Assembly: GCA_947304065.1 (NCBI GenBank) | Contig: CAMZAI010000022.1 | Span: 1 to 19,076, forward strand | Reading direction: 5' to 3' | DNA: 19,076 bases | DNA from: an uncultured Clostridia bacterium | Lineage (GTDB): Bacteria > Bacillota > Clostridia > Lachnospirales > Lachnospiraceae | Shown: positions 1 to 7,231 of the stretch, in pieces | Numbering within the stretch: position 1 is the first letter of the stretch | Layout of the letters: the number at the start of each line of letters is the position of its first letter | The notes under the pieces: model-generated | Seen by the model: only the letters and a program-made list of their open reading frames with translations | Databases searched by the model: none | Told to the model about the DNA's origin: nothing | Made by a program: the position numbers and the translations under genes

Positions 1-827
1 CGATGGCGCAGCTCATAGACAGATACGCCCTGCCCGTATACGTGGTGGAGACCGCACATCCCTGGAGGCACTGCGAGCTCGAGCACGTTAACAAAGACAT
101 GATGAAGATGGCAGGCTTCCCCGCAGGACCCGAGGGCCAGCAGAAGTCGCTGCAGCTGATCATGCAGATCGCGGCCGAGGTTTCGGGAGACCGCAAGACT
201 GGCGTTTATTACTGGGAGCCTCTCTGCATCACCGATCACGGTCTGGGCACCTGGGATGAGAACATGGGCATGATGGATACGGAAGGAAAGCTTCTTCCTT
301 CATTTGCCGCGTTCAGGGATTTTGATCCGAAGGATCCCGCGATCCCGGATGTTGATGAATATATCGCGTCCCTTTACGAGAAGAAGAGCGAGGATCTTCC
401 TCCCGCAGGGACCAATCTGATACCGAACGGCAATTATATGGACATCACTTCGGGCTGGTGGGTGACAAAAGAGCCTGAAGATGCTGATGTTAAGACAGAG
501 AACGGGGAGCTGGTATTTTCGAGCCTCTCGAACTTCTCTTTGGAAGTCTGTCGCGATATCCGCATAGACAAGCCCGGCAAATACCGTCTTTCGGTGGAAT
601 ACCGCGGAACCAATACCACAGGCGTAAAAGTTCAGCTCTTCTTTAAGAGGATCACCTGCGACGCCGAGGTTTTGAGCACTAAGAACATTTATCCTTCGGA
701 TATCGATTTTGAGACGACCACGCTCGACATCGAGGTTCCCGAAGCGTGCAATACGCGCATCGGCGTAAAGATAGACGCTCCGCCCGTATCCGGAAGGATC
801 AGGAACTTCAGGCTTATAGAGATTTGA
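1..827 (+). CDS. Arabinogalactan endo-beta-1,4-galactanase (GH53), 3' part
   Basis: The gene enters from the left edge, and the ATG at position 3 is internal. GH53 enzymes cut beta-1,4-galactan side chains of pectin. Seen in the first 85 residues: VVETAHP, the GH53 nucleophile-strand signature with the catalytic Glu at codon 48-50, then GVYYWEP, matching the conserved G.(F/Y)YWEP strand near the barrel end. About 135 residues follow, starting at NLIPNG and ending FRLIEI, with alternating beta-strand character. This looks like an appended carbohydrate-binding-type beta-sandwich, but I cannot name the CBM family. The acid/base Glu and any signal peptide lie outside the window. The next gene starts 24 bp downstream, so co-transcription is likely. 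Family confidence is high; the nature of the tail is inference. Confidence 0.88.
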   Translation, partial: MAQLIDRYALPVYVVETAHPWRHCELEHVNKDMMKMAGFPAGPEGQQKSLQLIMQIAAEVSGDRKTGVYYWEPLCITDHGLGTWDENMGMMDTEGKLLPSFAAFRDFDPKDPAIPDVDEYIASLYEKKSEDLPPAGTNLIPNGNYMDITSGWWVTKEPEDADVKTENGELVFSSLSNFSLEVCRDIRIDKPGKYRLSVEYRGTNTTGVKVQLFFKRITCDAEVLSTKNIYPSDIDFETTTLDIEVPEACNTRIGVKIDAPPVSGRIRNFRLIEI

Positions 828-851
828 CAGTATATTTTGGGGGGAGACAAA

Positions 852-2015
852 ATGACACAGAATACGGGAGCGGAGAACACACATAAAGCGGGAAAGATAA
901 TACGCAGGATACTTGCGGTACTTGGGGTACTGGTCCTGCTCGTACTGTCATTTGCGGTTTTCTCGTATTTTCACCTGAAGAGCTTTTTTACCGCGCCTCA
1001 GAAAGTGGATGACAGGGGAAGGCTTTATTATACCGAGTACACGGGTGATTATGAGTCGCCTTTTGTCACTTTCATTTTTGATAAGATCAAGCCCGTGCGG
1101 TCGGGCGGCTGTTCCGCTTTTTACACGGAGAGTACCGACGGCGGGTATCGTACCGGCAGGAACTACGACCTGCCCCATATGGATAAGCAGGGCAATACCA
1201 CGGGCCTTAACATGGTCGTAAGGTGCAGCCCCGAAGGTAAGTACAGTTCTGTCGGAGTCGCAGATGTCGCAATGTTCTCACGCATCGGACTGAATTACGT
1301 ACAGGGGTCTCTTGACAAGGGACAGCTCACGGACGTGCTCTTATCGCTTGTTCCGTATATCTGTGTGGACGGCATCAACGAAACGGGACTTTCGGCGTCG
1401 ATACTCGCCCTTGATCTGAAGGAAGGCGAGACCGCCGTATTCCAGACCGAGGAAGGAAAAGAGCCTGTCATCATCACGGAACTGCTCAGACAGATACTGG
1501 ATAACTGCGCTTCTGTCGGGGAGGCCGTGGAACTCGCAAAAGACAGGAATATGATCAATACATTCGGAGCCGATTTCCATATGTTCGTCACCGATGATTC
1601 GGGCAGCAGCGCAGTGCTTGAATGGCGAAACAACACTTTTATCGTGACGTATACGGATATGATCACGAATTTCTACGTGGCCTTCGACGATGCGGAGGAC
1701 TGCTATCTGCACGGAGGTCTGAAGGAAAAGTTCATCGCTCCGGCAGAGAATCCGTTTAATTACAGATTCGGCTACGGACACGGATACGAGAGGTTCAAAA
1801 AGCTCATGGCGGTAAAGGCTGAAAAGGCCGCAGCCGGCAGCATGGCCATGGACGACAGCGAGATCATGGAAACTCTTAAAGCCGTATCGCAGGAATATAC
1901 GGGCGAGCTGACTTCGCTGACACAGTACAGCGCGATCTATGACAACACCAACAGAACTCTCGATCTTTGCGTATATCCGGATTATTCAAAGGTTTACCAC
2001 TATGACGTCGAATAA
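852..2015 (+). CDS. Membrane-anchored choloylglycine hydrolase-like Ntn amidase
   Basis: A 387-residue linear amide C-N hydrolase (CBAH/Ntn superfamily). ATG 852 is chosen because a G-rich ribosome site (839-846) precedes it; an in-frame TTG at 837 lies inside that site. Residues 17-41 form one hydrophobic membrane segment after a basic stretch, predicting N-in and a catalytic domain outside the cell. Cys87 in GGCSAF is the expected nucleophile. Arg103 and Asp106 lie at +16 and +19, the spacing of Cys2/Arg18/Asp21 in bile salt hydrolases. GINETGLSAS matches the family G.NE.GL strand. The substrate cannot be read from sequence: it may be bile salts, N-acyl homoserine lactones, penicillin-like amides or others. 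The 86-residue leader would have to be cleaved to free the Cys amino group. The 3' end overlaps the next gene by 14 bp. Confidence 0.82.
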   Translation: MTQNTGAENTHKAGKIIRRILAVLGVLVLLVLSFAVFSYFHLKSFFTAPQKVDDRGRLYYTEYTGDYESPFVTFIFDKIKPVRSGGCSAFYTESTDGGYRTGRNYDLPHMDKQGNTTGLNMVVRCSPEGKYSSVGVADVAMFSRIGLNYVQGSLDKGQLTDVLLSLVPYICVDGINETGLSASILALDLKEGETAVFQTEEGKEPVIITELLRQILDNCASVGEAVELAKDRNMINTFGADFHMFVTDDSGSSAVLEWRNNTFIVTYTDMITNFYVAFDDAEDCYLHGGLKEKFIAPAENPFNYRFGYGHGYERFKKLMAVKAEKAAAGSMAMDDSEIMETLKAVSQEYTGELTSLTQYSAIYDNTNRTLDLCVYPDYSKVYHYDVE

Positions 2016-2985
2016 AGAAGCAATGAAGGGCTTAAGGGAGATCGCGGTCGGCGGTATCCGGTTTAAGTCCAATGTACTTATGGCACCGCTCGCGGGCTAC
2101 ACATGCTTTCCTTTCAGGCTGATGGCAAAGAGGCTCGGAGCGGGAAGTGCATATACGGAAATGGTGAGCGCCGACGCGCTCAAATACAACGATCAGGCGA
2201 CGTCAAAGCTGCTGTATACGGATGAACGCGAACAGGTAAAGTGTGTACAGCTCTTAGGTGCGGTACCGACCGTATTCGAAAGGGCCGCAAAGAGCGATCT
2301 GCTCGCGAAGTTTGACGTTATAGACATCAACATGGGCTGCCCCGTGCCGAACGTTGTAAAGGCGGGCGAAGGCAGCGCACTTTTGGATGACATCCCGAGG
2401 GCATCAAAGATCATCGAGGCCTGCAAGAGAAGCGGCAAGGTCGTATCGGTCAAGTGCCGCGTCGGGATGAACGGCAGCAGGATCGTAACAGAGGAGTTCG
2501 CGCGCATGTGCGAGGCTTCGGGCGCTGACATGATCACGGTGCACGGAAGGACCAGGGCCATGATGTACGACGGCGAGCCGCTCTACGATCAGATCCGCCT
2601 GGCAAAGGAGTCGGTGAGCATCCCTGTGTTCGCGAACGGCGGCATCTGCTCAAAGGACGACGCAGAGAAGATGATGGAGCTGACCGGCGCGGACGGAGTC
2701 ATGCTCGGCAGATACGGGTTCGAGAATCCGCTGATATTTTCCGAACTGACGGGCACCGAATGCAGCGACACAAAATACACGCTCATCACAGAGCAGCTGG
2801 AGCTCGCGCAGGAATGCTTCGATGAGCTCTACGTGCTCTCATACATAAAGAAACTGGCGTCCTATTTCATGAAGAAGATGCCGGGAACAAAGCGGCTCAA
2901 GGCAGACCTGTACCGGTGCGGCAGCGTATCGGAATTACGGGATGTCCTGGGCGGGATTTTTGAGAGGTCAGGAAATGCTGATTGA
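2002..2985 (+). CDS. dus: tRNA-dihydrouridine synthase
   Basis: A 327-residue FMN enzyme that reduces uridines to dihydrouridine in the D-loop region of tRNA, in the cytoplasm. The TIM-barrel motifs appear in order: MAPLAGYT at residues 27-34, NMGCP with catalytic Cys113 (110-114), VKCRVGMN, ITVHGRTR, VPVFANGGI-type strand (IPVFANGG) and GVMLGRYG near the FMN phosphate site. Length is normal for a bacterial DusB-like protein. ATG 2002 has an AAAGG site at 1988-1992. ATG 2023 is an alternative. The gene overlaps the Ntn hydrolase before it (14 bp) and the LRR gene after it (11 bp), so translational coupling is likely. Which Dus subgroup it belongs to, and therefore which uridine it modifies, cannot be decided here. 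Confidence 0.94.
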   Translation: MTSNKEAMKGLREIAVGGIRFKSNVLMAPLAGYTCFPFRLMAKRLGAGSAYTEMVSADALKYNDQATSKLLYTDEREQVKCVQLLGAVPTVFERAAKSDLLAKFDVIDINMGCPVPNVVKAGEGSALLDDIPRASKIIEACKRSGKVVSVKCRVGMNGSRIVTEEFARMCEASGADMITVHGRTRAMMYDGEPLYDQIRLAKESVSIPVFANGGICSKDDAEKMMELTGADGVMLGRYGFENPLIFSELTGTECSDTKYTLITEQLELAQECFDELYVLSYIKKLASYFMKKMPGTKRLKADLYRCGSVSELRDVLGGIFERSGNAD

Positions 2986-5900
2986 TCGGTTTGACATAGA
3001 AGACGGCGTGCTGAAGGCTTATGACGCGGGCACGGAAACGGATATCCGCATCCCCGAGGGCGTCCATACGATCGGGGAAGGCGCCTTTAAGGGCATGTCC
3101 TGGATCCTCAACGTGGAGTTTCCTTCCACCCTTAAAAGGGTCGGGGATTCCGCGTTCAAGGGCTGCAGGCAGCTCAAAAAGCTTGTATTCCCGGAGGGTT
3201 TTCTCGAGGTCGGTGACTATGCGTTCCACAAGTGCCACATGCTCGAGGAACTGGTATTCCCGGGTTCCATGACGAAGGTCGGGGACTGCGCTTTTCTTTA
3301 CTGCGACGGAATTAAGAAGATCGTGATGGAAGGCCCGGACCGCGTGGGTAAAGGTACATTTTCCCATGATATGAGCCTGCGCGAGGTGTCGCTTAATGCT
3401 AACCTTGACGATTCGAATTTCTCCGATGAGGTATTCGAGGGCTGCATCAATCTGCATACGATCACGCTCTCGGGACACGAATACAGGGTAGACAGCCTGA
3501 TAGGCGCGATGGATTCGCATACGGACTTCCCGCAGCTTATCAAATCCATCGCAAAGAGCGTATACCATTCGATGCAGATCGAGGACGGCGTGCTGACGAA
3601 GTTCGGGATCAACTTAAAGAGCATTGTTCTTCCCGAGGGCATCACAGCTATCGGAAAGGGCTGTTTCTTCGACAAAAAGGGCATCGTAAGGATCACACTG
3701 CCGGCCTCACTTCGTGAGATCCGTTCGAACGCGTTCCTGAACTGCTTCGGGCTTACGGAGATCACATTTCAAAGTGAGGACGTAACTTTAGATAATAAAG
3801 CCTTCCGCGGGTGCTGCAACCTCGAGAAGGTCCATCTGGACGGCAAGACTTACCTGCTCGGGGACGAGGCGGATAATGCGCTGGTGAGCAGGGTCAGGGA
3901 CCAGGTGCTCGGAGATTTCTATATCAGCGGCAGGATACTGGTCCGTTACATGGGCAATGAAGAGCAGATACGCATCCCGAAGGAAGTTGAGATCATCGGC
4001 GAGCGCTGCTTTTTCGGGAATGAGGCGGTAAAGACCGTCCTGTGTCCCGAAGGTCTCACAGAGATCAGGGAGCAGGCCTTTGAGGGCTGTGTCACACTGC
4101 AGAACATCGTGCTGCCGGAGAACCTGAAAAAGATAGGCAGAGAGGCGTTTGCCGAGTGCAGGAAGCTATTAAAGTGCAATGTCCCGGAGACAGTAGAGTT
4201 CATCGGTGAGTATGCTTTCAGGCGCTGCCTGCAGCTTAAACCCTTCGAACCAATGCCGGCACAAGCAGAGATACATCCGTACGCGTTTTATCTTGCGAAG
4301 AACTTTGAGCAGCCGGAGAAGGTGAGCAGGAAGCTTCCCGCGGATACCGAAGAAGAGTATGATATCGCCCCGTATTCCAATGCGGGTAAAGCCGGCATAA
4401 AAGTCCTGAAGCTCGCCGGATTAAAGCGGATCGGCAGGTATGCCTTCGCTTCATGCCCGGAGCTTGAGGAAGTGACCATAGACGCGCCTGAGTGCGTGAT
4501 CGGGCAGAACGCGTTCTCGACCTGTCCGAAGCTTAAAAAAGTAAAACTGAACGTAAAAGAGATCGGAAGAGGCGTATTCTCGTACTGCAGGCAGCTCGAA
4601 GAAGCCGAGCTTGCGGGAATTTCGGTTCTGCCTCCCGAGAGCTTCGCGGGATGCTATCTGCTGCACGGCTTCAAGGCGAAGGACGTGACGCGCATGGAGG
4701 CCAGATGCTTCGACGAATGCGTACGTCTCGATTCGTTTGATTTCTCGGGCATTAAGACGATAGGCGAGCGCGCCTTCGAGCGCTGCGATTCCCTAAAGAG
4801 CGTGAAGCTCGACCGGACCGAGTGCGGATATCACGCCTTCGCGGACTGCGCTTCGCTCGAGGCAGTTGAGATCACAAAGAACACAGTCCTTGAGAGCGGC
4901 GCGTTCATCGGCTCTACGCAGATACATATCGTTACATTTGACGGAGAAAGATATGAGTTCGGCAGATTCTCGGACTCTCTGAACCGCACGGATAATCCGT
5001 ATCCTGCGCAGGTACGCGAGGTGATCGCATCGGTATGGTCATGCTTTGACATCCGCGAGGAAAAAGAGCTTGTCGGTTACTCACAGGATGCTTCGAGGAT
5101 CACAGTGCCGCAGGACATCGAAGAGATCGGACAGGACGTGTTCCGTGACCATGCGCGACTTGAGGAGATCAATATCCCCGAGTCGGTGCGCATATTCGGA
5201 AGTCATGCATTTTCACAGACAAAGTGGCTCGCCTCCGAAAGGGAAAAGTCAGATACAGTCATCGTGAACGATGTCCTTCTGGACGGCGCGCAGTGCACAG
5301 GCGCAGTTGAGATCCCGCTTTCGGTAAAACGGGTAGCGAGCTGGTGCTTCGCAGGCAATACGGCGATCACGGAACTGAAGATACCGTCTGAGAGGATCGG
5401 CATCGAGAACCTGGCTTTCCGCAACTGCCTGAACCTTAAGAAGATCACGGATTGGGACGGCCGCGAGTATGTGCTCGAGCGCGTTCCGGACCTTAAGGAT
5501 AAGGATTGGCCCGAGCTGATCCTAAGGATATTCTCGGAGTGCATCAACTGCTTTAAGCTCGACGAGGCGGGGAACCTGATCGAGAGTACGGGCAATATCA
5601 CGGATCTGGTCTTCCCGGAGGGTATCATTTCCGTCGGAGAGGGCGTATACAAGGACTGCCACCTGCTCGAGACGATCGTTTTCGCTGACGATACCGCAAG
5701 CATCGGGAAGTCTGCTTTTGAAAACAGCAAATGGCTAAGGAGCGTATCGAACGCCGGGGCTGTTGAGAGCATAGGAGCGCAGGCATTTTCGGGATGCCAG
5801 TCACTAGAGTCCATAGACCTTTCGGACAGCTTAAAGGAGCTTGGCAGCAGGTGCTTCGAGCACTGCGTGAGCCTTGCGGAGATACATATATCGGACAGGC

Positions 5901-6100
5901 TGGGGAAGATCCCCGAGAGGGCGTTCTTCAGGTGCAAGTCCCTTAAAAGAATAGTTGTCCCGGAGTCGGTAAAGAAGATAGAGACTGAGGCCTTCGCGTT
6001 CTGCGAGAACCTTGAGGAAGCGTACATCCCCGAAGGAACGGAGCTGGGAGACCGCGTATTTGCCTACTGCGACCGCATAACGGTCCACAGAGTAAACTGA
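2975..6100 (+). CDS. BspA-type leucine-rich-repeat protein, no signal peptide
   Basis: A 1041-residue protein built almost wholly of BspA/LRR_5 units of about 23 residues (pattern like I.LPE.L..IG..AF..C..L). BspA-like proteins usually mediate binding at the cell surface, but here there is no signal peptide, lipobox, membrane segment or sorting motif, so a cytosolic location or a non-classical export route must be assumed. ATG 2975 follows GAGAGG; the in-frame ATG 2942 lies deep inside dus and is rejected. A higher-order pattern is visible: a module head like F.I.DG.L..Y restarts near residues 6, 199, 314, 689 and 858. The last four are each preceded by a DG..Y tail and a helical linker of about 25-30 residues. 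An irregular insert lies near residues 440-475. The protein is rich in Cys at the F..C position. The binding partner is unknown. Confidence 0.85.
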   Translation: MLIDRFDIEDGVLKAYDAGTETDIRIPEGVHTIGEGAFKGMSWILNVEFPSTLKRVGDSAFKGCRQLKKLVFPEGFLEVGDYAFHKCHMLEELVFPGSMTKVGDCAFLYCDGIKKIVMEGPDRVGKGTFSHDMSLREVSLNANLDDSNFSDEVFEGCINLHTITLSGHEYRVDSLIGAMDSHTDFPQLIKSIAKSVYHSMQIEDGVLTKFGINLKSIVLPEGITAIGKGCFFDKKGIVRITLPASLREIRSNAFLNCFGLTEITFQSEDVTLDNKAFRGCCNLEKVHLDGKTYLLGDEADNALVSRVRDQVLGDFYISGRILVRYMGNEEQIRIPKEVEIIGERCFFGNEAVKTVLCPEGLTEIREQAFEGCVTLQNIVLPENLKKIGREAFAECRKLLKCNVPETVEFIGEYAFRRCLQLKPFEPMPAQAEIHPYAFYLAKNFEQPEKVSRKLPADTEEEYDIAPYSNAGKAGIKVLKLAGLKRIGRYAFASCPELEEVTIDAPECVIGQNAFSTCPKLKKVKLNVKEIGRGVFSYCRQLEEAELAGISVLPPESFAGCYLLHGFKAKDVTRMEARCFDECVRLDSFDFSGIKTIGERAFERCDSLKSVKLDRTECGYHAFADCASLEAVEITKNTVLESGAFIGSTQIHIVTFDGERYEFGRFSDSLNRTDNPYPAQVREVIASVWSCFDIREEKELVGYSQDASRITVPQDIEEIGQDVFRDHARLEEINIPESVRIFGSHAFSQTKWLASEREKSDTVIVNDVLLDGAQCTGAVEIPLSVKRVASWCFAGNTAITELKIPSERIGIENLAFRNCLNLKKITDWDGREYVLERVPDLKDKDWPELILRIFSECINCFKLDEAGNLIESTGNITDLVFPEGIISVGEGVYKDCHLLETIVFADDTASIGKSAFENSKWLRSVSNAGAVESIGAQAFSGCQSLESIDLSDSLKELGSRCFEHCVSLAEIHISDRLGKIPERAFFRCKSLKRIVVPESVKKIETEAFAFCENLEEAYIPEGTELGDRVFAYCDRITVHRVN

Positions 6101-6114
6101 CAGAGAGAACCATC

Positions 6115-7170
6115 ATGAGATACAGAGAACTGGGTAATACCGGGCTGAAGGTATCGGAGACAGGCTTCGGCACGATCCCGATACTTAGCGGGCATGTTCC
6201 CGTGCTGCCCGAGTATTTCAGCCCCGATACCGAAACCGCGGTCGCGATCATGAAAAAGGCCTTCGACTACGGATGCAACTTTTATGACACCGCTATATTA
6301 GAGGAGTACGGAGACGCTGAACTGAAGCTCGGCGAATTCATAAAGACTGTCGACAGGGATAAGCTCGTCATCTCGGACAAAGCCAGATTCTATGACGGGG
6401 CGCAGATATACAGGGAGGTGCTCCGCTCGATAGAACATCTGGGCACAAAGCCGGATATCTATTTCGTGCATCAGGTGGATGAGAGCAATGTCGACGAGGT
6501 ATTTGGAAAGAACGGCGCGCTCGATGCGCTGTATGACCTCAAAAGAGAAGGAAAGATAGGCTTTACGGGCATTGCCTCGCATTATTACAATGTGCTCTGC
6601 CGTGCGGCCTTAGACCCCAGGGTGGATGTGCTGCAGGGGAGCGGCAACATCCTCGAGCGCGGGATGCTCGACCGGATCCGGGACGAGGCGGCTTTTAGGA
6701 GCAAGGGCTTTATCCTGAACAAGGTCTACGCAGCGGGACTGCTCATCGGTCCGTTCTCGGTCGACGAGCTGATAGGCGGGATACTTGAATACCCTTTCTC
6801 GAGCGCATTGCTCGGGATCGGGACGTTTGAGCAGGCCGAGGCCGCATTTGCGAAGGAGTATCCGTTCGTACATTTATCCTTTGAAGAGGTGCTTGAGCGC
6901 CTTTCAAAGGATTTTGATCCGATCGGGTGCGATCGCTGCGAAAGGTGCGTATGCGCTTACGGGCATGAGATCCACACCACCTTCCGTCAGTTCAATTATT
7001 TCTGTCTCGGGAAGGAATACTGGGCGGTCAACAAACTGAAGATGGATCTCGAAAATACTTATGAACACTGCAGGGCCTGCACCGACAGGAGCTGCATGAA
7101 GGAGTGCCCGAGGCATTTATACATTCCGGAGGTGACAGAGAGGGTACACGGGCTTATTGAGGCCTACTGA
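6115..7170 (+). CDS. Aldo/keto reductase with C-terminal Fe-S module
   Basis: A 351-residue AKR-fold oxidoreductase starting MRYRELGNTGLKVS, the usual AKR N-terminus. The tetrad is present: Asp58 (FYDTA), Tyr65, Lys89 (ISDKA) and His119 (FVHQVD). The C-terminal 80 residues correspond to the ferredoxin-like tail of clostridial aldo/keto reductases, with Cys272, 275, 278, 280 and Cys319, 322, 327, 331-Pro. The spacings are unusual: CxxCxxCxC instead of CxxCxxCxxCP, and CxxCx4CxxxCP instead of CxxCxxCxxxCP. YFCLGKEYWA matches the linker between the two halves. The substrate is unknown. It starts 14 bp after the LRR gene and probably shares its transcript. Family certain; whether both clusters are loaded is open. 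Confidence 0.9.
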   Translation: MRYRELGNTGLKVSETGFGTIPILSGHVPVLPEYFSPDTETAVAIMKKAFDYGCNFYDTAILEEYGDAELKLGEFIKTVDRDKLVISDKARFYDGAQIYREVLRSIEHLGTKPDIYFVHQVDESNVDEVFGKNGALDALYDLKREGKIGFTGIASHYYNVLCRAALDPRVDVLQGSGNILERGMLDRIRDEAAFRSKGFILNKVYAAGLLIGPFSVDELIGGILEYPFSSALLGIGTFEQAEAAFAKEYPFVHLSFEEVLERLSKDFDPIGCDRCERCVCAYGHEIHTTFRQFNYFCLGKEYWAVNKLKMDLENTYEHCRACTDRSCMKECPRHLYIPEVTERVHGLIEAY

Positions 7171-7231
7171 AGCATGTTGATGTAATTGGGGAAGTTTTTA
7201 GTTTTTAGCAGGGTAAGGGAGATCAAACAGT

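Noticed and set aside
837..851. TTG start for the Ntn hydrolase
   Set aside because: The TTG lies at the beginning of the G-rich ribosome site that serves ATG 852.
2942..2974. Earlier start of the LRR gene at 2942
   Set aside because: No ribosome site and deep overlap with dus; GAGAGG precedes ATG 2975.
5203..6027. Minus-strand frame (274 codons) opposite the LRR gene
   Set aside because: Mirrors the repeated LRR codons; Ser-rich translation without a domain.
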